From CALINB01 sp938045325 (GTDB taxonomy: Bacteria > Pseudomonadota > Alphaproteobacteria > Rhodospirillales > CALINB01), in NCBI GenBank assembly GCA_038114465.1, contig JAYNQW010000001.1, forward strand, positions 372,001 to 436,000: a stretch of DNA of 64,000 bases, given 5' to 3'. The position numbers and the translations under genes were made by a program. Below, piece after piece: positions 26,881-35,624 of this stretch; position 1 is the first letter of the stretch; each line of letters begins with the position of its first letter. A model generated the notes under the pieces. The model made no database searches. It had not been told where the DNA came from and was given only the letters and a program-made list of their open reading frames with translations.

Positions 26881-27993
26881 ATGGATGCCAACGCACCGGG
26901 ACAAGACATCTTTGTCACCAGCGATAAACGGAGAATCAATCTAAGCGCCGATTGGTTTAATGCGAAAGCCTGGCCCATGAATATCGGATCCTACCAGGAA
27001 TTCGTATTGCGCGTCATCGTACCGCAAGTCAGTGATAAGTCTGCTCATCAAAAAGAAGTTTATCCGAAAGGGTTTGGCTGGTTTCTAAAAAAACTTGTCA
27101 CGCCGGAAGTAATTTATCACATGTTGCGTGAATGCGGTGCCGATCTTGGCGGTGTGAAACGAATGCTTGATATTGGCACCGGTCCGGCCATCATTCCTCG
27201 GGCGTTTAAATTGTTAGGCGTTTGTGACGAGGCCTATGGCGTCGATATCCAGGACCGTAGCGGCGATTTGCCGGATCCGCAATTCATGCAGCTGCTGAAT
27301 TTCATGCAAAATAATCTACTGGAAGACAGTCATGGTTCGTTAACTACGGAGCTTTTGAAACGGGGCGATTCGCTGACGGCGTGGACGACGCCGTATGGTC
27401 TCTTGATCAACGCAGACTTATCGAAAAATTTTTCTTTAGATGATTACCGCACGTGTCATTTTCTTGATTACGAGTTAACCGGCGAACCGTTTGATCTCAT
27501 CGTGACGTATACTGGTATGTGTTATTTCGATATGGACGATTATTTTGAAAAAATCGTCAACATGCTTTCGCCGGGCGGTATCCATTATGTGATGGATACG
27601 AATTACTATCATGTATACGGTGAATCTTTAGAGTTGCCGATGGATGCTCCCTGGCTTCATGCGCGCGTCACGAAAGAGGATCTGTTCCGGTATTATCAGG
27701 AAAAACGGCCGAAGCTGTTTCCTTATATCGAGCAGGGATTTTTTACTAAAAACACCCATTACACGGTGCGCGATGTGATCCATTGCGCCCGGCAACATGG
27801 GCTTAAGTTGCTAGGGTATCGTCGAAGCTACCGTGAATCGGAGTTGGAAACGTTTCAATATTCTTCCGGCGATAATTTGAAATTCGCCGCGAAAACAGTC
27901 CTCGAGGATTGCCGGGTTCTGAATCCTCAAGTGGAATTGGTGGATTTTCTCACGCAAAACTGGACGGCCGTTTTTCAAAAAGACGGCGCCTAA
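26881..27993 (+). CDS. class I SAM-dependent methyltransferase-like protein
   Basis: Protein of 370 residues, preceded by AAAGGAGG. A Rossmann methyltransferase core is suggested by RMLDIGTGPAIIPRAFKLLG with YGVDIQDRSGDL as the acidic loop, then FDLIVTYTGMCYFDMDDYFEKI and MLSPGGIHYVMDTNYY. The N-terminal 90 and C-terminal 110 residues do not match anything I recognise. The substrate is unknown. tRNA-Ala follows on the opposite strand. Confidence 0.72.
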   Translation: MDANAPGQDIFVTSDKRRINLSADWFNAKAWPMNIGSYQEFVLRVIVPQVSDKSAHQKEVYPKGFGWFLKKLVTPEVIYHMLRECGADLGGVKRMLDIGTGPAIIPRAFKLLGVCDEAYGVDIQDRSGDLPDPQFMQLLNFMQNNLLEDSHGSLTTELLKRGDSLTAWTTPYGLLINADLSKNFSLDDYRTCHFLDYELTGEPFDLIVTYTGMCYFDMDDYFEKIVNMLSPGGIHYVMDTNYYHVYGESLELPMDAPWLHARVTKEDLFRYYQEKRPKLFPYIEQGFFTKNTHYTVRDVIHCARQHGLKLLGYRRSYRESELETFQYSSGDNLKFAAKTVLEDCRVLNPQVELVDFLTQNWTAVFQKDGA

Positions 27994-28017
27994 AGCCACT
28001 TATTAATATTAAGGAAA

Positions 28018-28093
28018 TGGTGGAGCCGAGGGGAATCGAACCCCTGACCTCTACGTTGCGAACGTAGCGCTCTCCCAACTGAGCTACGGCCCC
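28018..28093 (-). tRNA. tRNA-Ala(CGC)
   Basis: Minus-strand 76-base cloverleaf: acceptor GGGGCCG/CGGCTCC, D arm GCTC..GAGC, anticodon arm CTACG-TTCGCAA-CGTAG with anticodon CGC (reads GCG), T arm AGGGG-TTCGATT-CCCCT, and encoded CCA at 28020-28018. Confidence 0.95.
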
Positions 28094-28409
28094 ATAACGC
28101 CCCGCAATTATGGGTCAGGTTTCCGGCGCAAGACACGGCCGGCTGCGAGGCTGGCGGATAATGTGTTCGCCGGGGGCCGCCTGTCAAGATTTTGCATTTA
28201 GCCGGCTCGGCCCGTGTGCCCGGATGGGAGGGCCGTGGCCGATTTCGGCACGGTGCTATCGGCAATTATTTTTGAGGGCCATATCAGATTTGGGCAATAG
28301 GCGGGGCGAAGTAAGGCTGATCGGGTACAGCTTCACATAGACATCGCTTGCACGGCGGCGATCCGAAAGTTAGGTTAAATAAAGCTTTCAAGATGGAGAC
28401 TTACCACCA
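28094..28409. other. intergenic stretch before yggT
   Basis: About 316 bases between tRNA-Ala and yggT. It is GC-rich near the tRNA and AT-richer before yggT, where a promoter for the yggT-folD pair is expected. No gene, repeat or clear terminator is visible. Confidence 0.5.
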
Positions 28410-28709
28410 ATGGATGTCATAACCGGCCCGGTTCTCAGAATAGTCATCACCATTGTCGATCTCTATATGTGGATCATTATTATCGGCGTGGTTTTAAGCT
28501 GGCTTATCCATTTTAATGTCATCAACACATCCAACCGGTTTGTTTATCTAGTTGCCGACTTTTTGTACCGTATGACCGAGCCCGTGTTGGGACGCATTCG
28601 CCGGTTTTTACCGAATCTCGGCGGTATCGACATCGCACCCCTAATCCTGATTTTGGCCTTGATCCTTCTCAGAGACATCCTAATTCAGTTAGCGTATAAA
28701 GTCGTCTGA
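28410..28709 (+). CDS. yggT: YggT family membrane protein
   Basis: Protein of 99 residues with two hydrophobic spans (about 8-30 and 70-92). The segments YMWIIIIGVVLSWLIHFNVI, DFLYRMTEPVLGRIRRFLPNLGGIDIAPL and ILLRDILIQL are the family signature. YggT/YlmG proteins are linked to septum or nucleoid placement and, in plants, cytochrome assembly. folD follows after 48 bases. Confidence 0.92.
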   Translation: MDVITGPVLRIVITIVDLYMWIIIIGVVLSWLIHFNVINTSNRFVYLVADFLYRMTEPVLGRIRRFLPNLGGIDIAPLILILALILLRDILIQLAYKVV

Positions 28710-28757
28710 GGGGCTCAGTAACCGTTCACATAACGTAAATGATATTCGGAAGACAAT

Positions 28758-29645
28758 ATGGCGAATGCGACCATTATTGACGGCAAGGCTATTGCGGCGA
28801 AACTCAGCCGTAAAATCGCCAAAAAAATAGACCGGCTTCAGGACTCATGTAATTTAACACCGAACCTGGCGGTCGTTCTCGTCGGCGAAGACCCGGCTAG
28901 CCAAATCTATGTGCGAAATAAAAACAAACAAGTCGAAGAAGTCGGCATGACGTCTTCGCAGCACGACCTGCCGGCGGACATCGGTGAAGAAGAATTACTC
29001 ATTCTGATTCGCGGCCTGAATAAAGATCCGAATGTACACGGTATTCTCGTTCAGTTGCCGCTGCCGGTTCACATCGATACGAATAAAGTGATTGGCGCAG
29101 TTAATCCGGCGAAAGATGTCGATGGTTTTCATGTGTTGAATGCAGGCGCCTTGATGACGGGGCAAACCGATGCCTTGGTGCCGTGTACTCCATTGGGCTG
29201 CCTTATGCTGATTAAAGAGCACATCAAGGATTTGGGTGGTTCCAAGGCTGTCGTCGTCGGACGCTCGAATATCGTCGGGAAACCGATGGCGCAGTTGCTG
29301 TTGCGCGAAAACTGCACGGTGACGATGGCGCACTCAAGAACACGGGAGCTGGCCGATGAGTGCCGCCAAGCAGATATTCTGGTTGGCGCGGTCGGCAGGC
29401 CGGAATTGATTCGCGGCGATTGGATTAAACCCGGTGCCACAGTAATCGACGTCGGGATTAACCGCATTCAGGCGGCGGACGGGAAAAAGTTGGTCGGCGA
29501 TGTCGCTTTCGACGAAGCCCTTGCCGTTGCCGGGGCAATCACGCCGGTTCCCGGCGGCGTCGGGCCGATGACGATCGCTTGTATGTTGAGCAACACGCTT
29601 AAAGCCGCCTGTCAGCAAAACGACGTCGATGTGCCGGAACTGTAA
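28758..29645 (+). CDS. folD: methylene-THF dehydrogenase/cyclohydrolase
   Basis: Bifunctional enzyme interconverting 5,10-methylene-, methenyl- and 10-formyl-tetrahydrofolate. The 295-residue protein has YVRNKNKQVEEVGM with the catalytic Lys, GILVQLPLP, PAKDVDGFH, VVGRSNIVGKP for NADP, and the PVPGGVGPMTIACML signature near the end. Length is typical. Confidence 0.97.
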   Translation: MANATIIDGKAIAAKLSRKIAKKIDRLQDSCNLTPNLAVVLVGEDPASQIYVRNKNKQVEEVGMTSSQHDLPADIGEEELLILIRGLNKDPNVHGILVQLPLPVHIDTNKVIGAVNPAKDVDGFHVLNAGALMTGQTDALVPCTPLGCLMLIKEHIKDLGGSKAVVVGRSNIVGKPMAQLLLRENCTVTMAHSRTRELADECRQADILVGAVGRPELIRGDWIKPGATVIDVGINRIQAADGKKLVGDVAFDEALAVAGAITPVPGGVGPMTIACMLSNTLKAACQQNDVDVPEL

Positions 29646-29726
29646 CCGGAATTTGCAGCCTGCCGGCTCTGGTGTTTGTAAAGAAGCCGTGTTAGGTCAG
29701 GTTTTGCTGTTATACTGAATGCGCCC

Positions 29727-31538
29727 ATGACCGATCTCACCCATATTCGAAACTTTTCGATTATCGCCCACATTGATCACGGTAAGTCGACCTTGGCTGA
29801 CCGGTTGATCCAGCTGTGCGGCGGGTTGAGCGAACGCGAGATGCGCGAGCAAGTGCTTGACTCGATGGATATCGAACGCGAACGCGGCATTACCATTAAG
29901 GCGCAGGCGGTCAGCTTGAATTACAAGGCCAAGGACGGCGAGACCTACCGGTTGAACTTGATGGACACGCCCGGCCATGTGGATTTCTCGTATGAAGTGA
30001 GCCGCTGCCTGGCAGCCTGCGAAGGATCATTGTTGGTTGTGGATGCGACCCAAGGGGTGGAAGCGCAAACGTTGGCGAATGTATATCTTGCCATCGATAA
30101 CGATCATGAAATTATCCCGGTCCTCAATAAAATCGATCTGCCGGCGGCCGAACCCGAGCGCATCAAGGAGCAAATCACCGATGTGATCGGCCTTGATACA
30201 TCAAACGCCCTATCGATCTCGGCTAAAACCGGCGAAGGCATCGCTGAGGTCCTCGAAGAGTTGGTGGCCAAACTGCCGCCGCCGCAAGGCGATAAGGCAG
30301 CGCCCTTGAAGGCGTTGCTCGTGGATAGTTGGTATGACGCTTATCTCGGCGTCATGATCTTGGTGCGGGTTTACGACGGGACGTTGAAAAAAGGCATGCG
30401 CGTCCAAATGATGTCGAGTGGCGCGGTCTACCAAATCGATCAGGTCGGCACGTTTACGCCGAAGCCGGCAAAAACCGATGAGCTCGGCCCCGGCGAAGTC
30501 GGTTATCTTACGGCGTCAATCAAAACCGTCGCTGATACCAATGTCGGCGATACCATCACATCGGAAAAGAATCCAACCGCCGAACCCTTGCCCGGATTTA
30601 AACCGTCCGTGCCGGTCGTGTTCTGCGGGCTGTTTCCGGTCGATGCCGCTGATTACGAAGACTTGCGCGATTCGTTGGAGAAGCTACATCTAAACGACGC
30701 GAGTTTTCACTTCGAGGCGGAGACGTCGGCGGCTCTTGGTTTCGGGTTCCGCTGCGGTTTCCTTGGCCTGTTGCACTTGGAAATCATTCAGGAGCGCCTC
30801 GAGCGCGAGTTTGATCTCGATCTCATCACCACATCGCCGAGCGTGGTGTATCATATTCATCTCACCGACAATTCCATGATCGAGCTGCATAATCCGGCCG
30901 ATATGCCGGAGGTAACGAAAATCACGCGTATGGAGGAGCCCTGGATCAAGGCGACGATCCTAGTACCGGATGAATTCCTCGGCTCAATTCTGCAGTTGTG
31001 TACCGAACGGCGCGGCGAGCAGGTCGAGTTGACCTACGTCGGAAACCGGGCGATGGCCGTGTACCGGCTGCCGCTTAACGAAGTGGTCATCGATTTTTAC
31101 GACCGGTTGAAATCCGTTTCGCGCGGCTATGCGAGCTTCGACTACGAAATGGAAGGCTACCGCGACGGCGATCTTTCCAAGGTGTCGATCCTGGTCAACG
31201 CGGAACCAGTCGATGCGTTATCGTTCATCGTTCACCGTGAGCATGCCGAAACCCGCGGCCGCGCCATTTGTGAACGCCTGAAAGACCTTATCCCCCGGCA
31301 ATTGTTCAAGATCGCTATTCAGGCCGCCATCGGCGGCAAGGTGATCGCGCGCACCACTGTATCGGCGCTGCGCAAAGACGTCACATCCAAGTGTTACGGC
31401 GGCGATATCACGCGTAAGAAAAAGCTGCTCGAAAAACAAAAGGCGGGTAAAAAGCGCATGCGCCAGTTCGGCAAGGTCGAGATTCCGCAATCGGCCTTTT
31501 TGCAGGCTTTGAAAACCGGCGACGAAAAACGGAATTAG
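29727..31538 (+). CDS. lepA: elongation factor 4 (back-translocating GTPase)
   Basis: GTPase of 603 residues that acts on stalled or mistranslocated ribosomes. GTP-binding motifs are AHIDHGKST, the switch-I RGITIKAQ, DTPGH and NKID. The C-terminal RQLFKIAIQAAIGGKVIARTTV and KKLLEKQKAGKKRMRQFGKVEIPQSAF are specific for LepA. It ends in TAG and converges on a small membrane-protein gene. Confidence 0.98.
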   Translation: MTDLTHIRNFSIIAHIDHGKSTLADRLIQLCGGLSEREMREQVLDSMDIERERGITIKAQAVSLNYKAKDGETYRLNLMDTPGHVDFSYEVSRCLAACEGSLLVVDATQGVEAQTLANVYLAIDNDHEIIPVLNKIDLPAAEPERIKEQITDVIGLDTSNALSISAKTGEGIAEVLEELVAKLPPPQGDKAAPLKALLVDSWYDAYLGVMILVRVYDGTLKKGMRVQMMSSGAVYQIDQVGTFTPKPAKTDELGPGEVGYLTASIKTVADTNVGDTITSEKNPTAEPLPGFKPSVPVVFCGLFPVDAADYEDLRDSLEKLHLNDASFHFEAETSAALGFGFRCGFLGLLHLEIIQERLEREFDLDLITTSPSVVYHIHLTDNSMIELHNPADMPEVTKITRMEEPWIKATILVPDEFLGSILQLCTERRGEQVELTYVGNRAMAVYRLPLNEVVIDFYDRLKSVSRGYASFDYEMEGYRDGDLSKVSILVNAEPVDALSFIVHREHAETRGRAICERLKDLIPRQLFKIAIQAAIGGKVIARTTVSALRKDVTSKCYGGDITRKKKLLEKQKAGKKRMRQFGKVEIPQSAFLQALKTGDEKRN

Positions 31539-31552
31539 GTTCGAGTGTAAAT

Positions 31553-32050
31553 TTATCGGCGCCGGGAGGGGCCGGGGTCACGCTTGGCCGCGTTTTCCAG
31601 ATCGACCGTGTAGTCTTTATCCGATTGGCTTGATGTCGCGCCCTGGCTGTCGAGACCTTCGATGTCTTTGTGATCGTCAAAGTATTCCTCGCGGGAATTT
31701 TCATCGTAGCCGTCGGCTTTGGCTTGCTTGCTAAGTTCGTCGAACAAAAACATCGAATCGTGATCTTCCTGCGACAGGGCCTCTTTATTAGGCCGGCAGA
31801 ACCAAACCAGCAATCCGCCAGGCAGACCAAAAGTCAGCCATCCGGGCAGAGCAAAAATAGCTTTCGACAGGCCGGGACCGAGCGCGCTTTGCAGCGCCGA
31901 CCATACGGTCGGCCACATCGCGGCGATCACGGACGAAAACGAGACAAAGGCACCACGCGTTTTACTGAGCGCGCCGGCCGCCATTTCAGCCGCCGCCGCA
32001 CCGAACGCGATGATGAGGAAGACCCACCCGATCAAGAAGAGCGCTTTCAT
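31553..32050 (-). CDS. conserved membrane protein of unknown function
   Basis: Protein of 165 residues from the ATG at 32050 (a longer frame to 32086 lacks support). Two hydrophobic segments are seen at about 3-24 (LFLIGWVFLIIAFGAAAAEM) and 64-86 (GWLTFGLPGGLLVWFC). The C-terminal half is acidic and disordered. I recognise no named family; similar small proteins follow lepA in related genomes. Function unknown. Confidence 0.7.
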   Translation of the reverse strand: MKALFLIGWVFLIIAFGAAAAEMAAGALSKTRGAFVSFSSVIAAMWPTVWSALQSALGPGLSKAIFALPGWLTFGLPGGLLVWFCRPNKEALSQEDHDSMFLFDELSKQAKADGYDENSREEYFDDHKDIEGLDSQGATSSQSDKDYTVDLENAAKRDPGPSRRR

Positions 32051-32235
32051 TAAGCGATCATAGATACATTTACCGGATCGGGGCACGGTTTTTTAATCAG
32101 CCTTCCAAGGCCTGGCATGAAGGGCGTAATATTGGCGTTTATCAGGCCTTTTTTGCTGCGTACGCCGATTCCTTGGTTGCTTTTTGATACCCTCTTGATA
32201 CACCAGGTGTGCTTCGTTACTTTCTCGCTCACGCC

Positions 32236-32325
32236 GGAGGGGTGGCCGAGTGGCTGAAGGCGCACGCTTGGAAAGCGTGTATGCGGGAGACCGTATCGTG
32301 GGTTCGAATCCCACTCCCTCCGCCA
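32236..32325 (+). tRNA. tRNA-Ser(GGA)
   Basis: A 90-base class II tRNA: acceptor GGAGGGG/TCCCTCC, anticodon arm CACGC-TTGGAAA-GCGTG with anticodon GGA (reads UCC/UCU), a long variable arm, T arm GTGGG-TTCGAAT-CCCAC, and encoded CCA at 32323-32325. Its 3' end is the likely attachment site of the element whose integrase stub follows 130 bases downstream. Confidence 0.95.
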
Positions 32326-32364
32326 TAAGCCTTAGAGCAAACCTAGAATAATAACCCCCAAAAC

Positions 32365-32386
32365 CCCAGCAAACATGGGCTTTTTT
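32365..32386 (+). terminator. weak terminator-like hairpin after tRNA-Ser
   Basis: Short hairpin CCCA-GCAAACA-TGGG followed by C and six T. The stem is only four pairs, so this is tentative. Confidence 0.35.
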
Positions 32387-32456
32387 GTCTTATAGCGTTC
32401 GCAGTCGTTTACTTGTATTCACCCAAAACCGCGTTTAAAGTGTGGGTAGAGAAACG

Positions 32457-32636
32457 ATGGCTCGACAATTTAATAAACTTTCAGCCCTAGATCTTCGGTC
32501 AAAGAGGAAGCCCGGGCGGTATGCCGATGGAGGCGGGCTCTATCTCCAAGTAAGTCGGTCCAACACAAAAGCATGGATTTTTCGTTTCAAGTTCGATGGC
32601 AGAGAACGCCAGATGGGTTGTCCGACTGACCAGTGA
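32457..32636 (+). pseudogene. truncated P4-type tyrosine integrase (N-terminal stub)
   Basis: Only 59 codons from the ATG at 32457. FNKLSALDLRSKRKPGRYADGGGLYLQVS followed by KAWIFRFKFDGRERQMG is the N-terminal arm-binding domain (DUF4102) of phage P4-type integrases, normally about 400 residues. After GRERQMG the sequence no longer matches and stops at a TGA; the catalytic domain is absent. Position just 3' of tRNA-Ser is the classic site for such integrases, so this is a remnant of an excised or decayed island. Confidence 0.85.
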
Positions 32637-32720
32637 AAATATTTGGTAGGGAAAGTTCGAGTAAGGTTGATTGTCTGTTTATTCGCAAAATCAGATAATC
32701 GCACCGTCTAGGATATATGA

Positions 32721-32969
32721 ATGAGTAACTGGCACACAGAATACAGAGTGAAATTTCATATCAAGTTTGTTCACGATGACGGTAGAACAGAGATAATTAA
32801 CAACGATGTGATTATTGAGTCTCGATCACCAGAAGAAGCTGAAAAGAAGCTATTGGGGAAATACGAAAACAGTGACGATCCACTGACTGATTTTCCTGAT
32901 GGATGGTATGGACACATCAATAGCGAAGAGCTGAAGATCGATGAAATTGAAAAGATATGGGAATATTGA
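32721..32969 (+). CDS. hypothetical 82-residue protein
   Basis: Starts MSNWHTEYRVKFHIKFVHDDGR and is rich in charged residues, with a probable beta-rich N-terminal half and a helix SPEEAEKKLLGKYEN. Its low GC content is like the rest of the island remnant. No family recognised. It could be a real accessory gene brought in with the element. Confidence 0.45.
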   Translation: MSNWHTEYRVKFHIKFVHDDGRTEIINNDVIIESRSPEEAEKKLLGKYENSDDPLTDFPDGWYGHINSEELKIDEIEKIWEY

Positions 32970-33031
32970 TCGCCCTTAGTTCTCACCCCTCTCTCTTACT
33001 CACACACCCAAAATTCATTAAAGTCATTTCT

Positions 33032-33145
33032 ATGAGAAACCTGACCGCAACACTCTGCCTGACGATTGCTGTGCTTCTTGGAAGTGAGGTGAGAGGGTCT
33101 GATTTGCCTGAGTGTGATTTTAGTCCCCTAGAGTATGGCTGCTAA
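33032..33145 (+). CDS. hypothetical short exported peptide
   Basis: A frame of 37 residues from the ATG at 33032 with a hydrophobic N-terminus (LTATLCLTIAVLLGSEVRGS) resembling a signal peptide, then a short tail with two Cys. It could be the beginning of a truncated secreted protein in the island remnant. Support is weak. Confidence 0.25.
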   Translation: MRNLTATLCLTIAVLLGSEVRGSDLPECDFSPLEYGC

Positions 33146-33388
33146 CGAGAAAAGTTTGTGCTGAAGATATTGATAAGGCCAGATGTGTATCACGAATTAT
33201 TACAATATTCAGGCACGTAAAATTTAGAACAAACGGATTGAACCTCAGATGTTTCAGTTAAATATTCAAGTTATTGAATGTGATTTAACGAAAATTTTGT
33301 TTGAGCAATCTACAAAATTTCTGAATAAAAAAGGCGTATTTCCTGCTTACACTCGAACTCTTAGACGCTTGGGCGTGCGCCAAACCGC

Positions 33389-34030
33389 TTACAGCTCTTT
33401 GACCACTTGAACGGTTGCTTCGGGTTCCGGGCGGTGTGTGTAGTCCGGATCAAAACTGGTGGAGCGGATGATGCCTTGTCGGTCGACAACCAACCGGCCT
33501 GGGACCGGCAGGGCCCAACTGTCATCGCCGTTGGCCGCCGGAATATCAATCCCGTTCGCGCTATAAATTTCGATGATTTTTTCCGGCAGCGAAAATTTTA
33601 AGCCGAGCGTCTCAGCATATCGATTGCCGATATCGCTCAGCATGCCGTAGTTGAGGTTACGCTCTTCGATAAGCTTTTTACTGAATGCCGGTTGTTGGGG
33701 CGTCACCATAAGCAGCGTAGCACCGAGACCTTCCAGCGGTTTGATGATTTCGCATAGAGCTTCCAGCTCTATCATGCAATGTGCTCACCAATGGCCCCGG
33801 AAAAACTGCAAGACGAGCGGCCCTTTGGCGATCAAATCTTCGGACGTCATGGTTGCGCCGTCTTCGTTGGCAAGTGCAAATGCCGGCAACGGCTCATTGG
33901 GCTTAATGATGTTGGGAATGACGTTTTCGCGTAAGAATTTCGTTAGGTTATCGAGGGCCTCGATGCGTTCCCGGGATGCTTTTCGCCGGCTTTCGGTACG
34001 CCGGACCACGAGTTTTTCTTCAAGCGACAT
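33389..34030 (-). CDS. peroxiredoxin-like selenoprotein (in-frame TGA = Sec82)
   Basis: Protein of 213 residues on the minus strand if the TGA at 33787-33785 is decoded as selenocysteine. Start at 34030 (MSLEEKLVVRR), preceded by AGAGGA. The N-terminal half leads to GPLVLQFFRGHW, then U-AHC-MIELEAL, then the thioredoxin-fold remainder with GMLSDIGNRYAE and VPGRLVVDRQGIIRS. In AhpC/TSA peroxiredoxin-like relatives this spot reads RGxWCPxC, so Sec replaces the first redox Cys and gives UxxC. A perfect 7-base-pair hairpin lies 12 bases after the TGA. It probably reduces peroxides or other oxidants. It lies between the island remnant and a sulfite-dehydrogenase-like gene on the other strand. Confidence 0.9.
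33754..33772 (-). promoter_or_regulatory. SECIS hairpin of the minus-strand Sec peroxiredoxin
   Basis: In the mRNA the stem AUAGAGC-UGGAA-GCUCUAU forms seven uninterrupted pairs with a 5-base loop that has G at its second position, beginning 12 bases after the UGA; the loop starts 19 bases after it. Spacing, stem and loop fit bacterial SECIS elements read by SelB. Confidence 0.82.
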
Positions 34031-34216
34031 GAATAATCCTCTAATGATCTTTTTGTATTTTCTTTCAGACCACGGCAATTGAATTAAGAAATGCGACGCT
34101 AGCGCCGATGGCCGGCAGCGTCAAGACGACCTCAGGCTTCGACGTCCAACCGGCGTTGATCCATAATATTCTGCTGGTACAATAAGCGGATAAAGGTTCG
34201 GGAAAGGACAATAAGC

Positions 34217-35467
34217 ATGATTGAAGACGACCTCGAAGGCGAATTCATTTTAGGCTGGCCAGATCGGAAACGGCTTGGGCATATGACCAGTCCCGATGCA
34301 GAGGGGCGTATCGTCTATGCCCGCTCGCCAATCCTCGAACAGGAAGGATTAATCACGCCGATCGATGCGTTCTTTATTAATGCGCAGGTTCAGATGCCGG
34401 AGCCGGTTCATCCGGACGACTGGACGCTCAAAATCAGTGGTGAAGTGGATCAGTCTATTACGCTAACTCTCGATGATTTAAAAAAATTCCCGGCCCGTAC
34501 GGTGCGCGCGGTCACTGAATGCGCCGGCAACGATGCGGCATTTTTTGACTACCTGGAAAATCGCACGAACAAAAAACCGGACATGCAGCGCAGTAATGCC
34601 GACATGAGCGACTATGTCCTTAAAGGCAAAGGATCGAAGGACGAGGACGGCGATGGCCTCATTCAACCGGACAGCACCAATGCCGTCAGCGGCGGCGAGT
34701 GGACGGGAACGCCCTTAAGCGAAATTTTGTCACGCGTCGGATTAAAAGATACAGCCGTGAGCGTGCGCCTGGTCGGGTTCGACGTCGGTACGCCGAACGT
34801 TCAGAAACTTTATAACGCCGCGCAGACTTATGACGTCGAGGTGGCCGAACCGGGCAACATCCATTACGACAAAGCGTTGCCAATGGAAAAAGCCCTGCAT
34901 GAAGATACCATTATCGCCTGGGCCCATAACGGCGATGCGTTGCGCCATGTGCACGGTGCGCCGGCCCGTTGCATCGTGCCGGGCTGGAGCGGCAACTGGT
35001 GGGTTAAGTGGCTCGAGCGCATCGAAGTGCACGATCATATGGTACCGTGTTACCACCAGACCGAATATTTCGTGTTCGGCAAGTCTCACGACGACCCCGA
35101 CAAAACCATGCTGACGGCCTTGGGGTGCAAAAGCATTATCACTTGGCCACGCGATAACGATTCACCGCTTAAAGTCGGCGAACATCTTATTCGTGGCCTG
35201 GCCTGGTCGGGCGAGGGTGCGATCACGCGGGTCGAGATTAGTTTCGATAACGGACAGACCTGGGAAGATGCGCATGTTGAATACAGCCCCGATCGATGGC
35301 TGTGGAAGCGTTGGTCTTATCTTTGGAACGTCGAGAAGCCCGGCAACTACAGCATCATGGCGCGTGCGCATGACGAAGCCGGCCGTATCCAATCCACGAC
35401 CGGTTGGAACTTCCAGCTCAAGCATTTCGACGGCATCGTGCCGTCCGACATTGAAGTCGTGGAATAA
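34217..35467 (+). CDS. sulfite-oxidase-family molybdopterin enzyme
   Basis: Protein of 416 residues with the sulfite oxidase/SoxC-type molybdopterin domain: FPARTVRAVTECAGND with the molybdenum ligand Cys102, SGGEWTGTPLSEIL, MEKALHEDTIIAWAHNGDAL, RCIVPGWSGNWWVKWLERIEV, and a C-terminal dimerisation domain with AWSGEGAITRVEISFDNGQTWE. No Tat or Sec signal is seen, so it may be cytoplasmic or exported with a partner. Sulfite oxidation is the family activity; the true substrate is not proven. No cytochrome partner gene is adjacent. Confidence 0.87.
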   Translation: MIEDDLEGEFILGWPDRKRLGHMTSPDAEGRIVYARSPILEQEGLITPIDAFFINAQVQMPEPVHPDDWTLKISGEVDQSITLTLDDLKKFPARTVRAVTECAGNDAAFFDYLENRTNKKPDMQRSNADMSDYVLKGKGSKDEDGDGLIQPDSTNAVSGGEWTGTPLSEILSRVGLKDTAVSVRLVGFDVGTPNVQKLYNAAQTYDVEVAEPGNIHYDKALPMEKALHEDTIIAWAHNGDALRHVHGAPARCIVPGWSGNWWVKWLERIEVHDHMVPCYHQTEYFVFGKSHDDPDKTMLTALGCKSIITWPRDNDSPLKVGEHLIRGLAWSGEGAITRVEISFDNGQTWEDAHVEYSPDRWLWKRWSYLWNVEKPGNYSIMARAHDEAGRIQSTTGWNFQLKHFDGIVPSDIEVVE

Positions 35468-35556
35468 CGGTAGCTTTTTAAGACAAAGCCGGACGGCAAG
35501 AGTTCCCGCCGTCCATTGTTGCCGCATATTTATTTGCCGGGACAGCGTTTCGGTGG

Positions 35557-35586
35557 AAAAAAGGCCGGCACCCGAAGGTGCCGGCC
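35557..35586 (-). terminator. rho-independent terminator of the TctC-like gene
   Basis: Perfect 10-base-pair inverted repeat GGCCGGCACC-CGAA-GGTGCCGGCC; on the minus strand it is followed by six T, and it lies about 40 bases after the stop of the TctC-like gene. Confidence 0.9.
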
Positions 35587-35624
35587 CAAACGTTACACAT
35601 GAACTCAGTGAGATCGTTAACGCA

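Larger units (their letters stand above)
32637..33388. mobile_element. AT-rich remnant of a tRNA-Ser-associated island
   Basis: Roughly 750 bases clearly more AT-rich than the surroundings, bounded by the integrase stub and by the Sec peroxiredoxin gene. It carries two small open frames described separately and about 240 bases (33146-33388) without any credible gene. I see no second copy of the tRNA 3' end that would mark the other attachment site. Confidence 0.6.

Noticed and set aside
32457..32700. TGA at the end of the integrase stub as selenocysteine.
   Set aside because: The sequence after the TGA is not integrase-like and the position has no redox Cys in the family; it is a truncation.
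32326..33388. A second copy of the tRNA-Ser 3' end as the right attachment site.
   Set aside because: Looked for in the AT-rich stretch and beyond, but no convincing repeat was seen.
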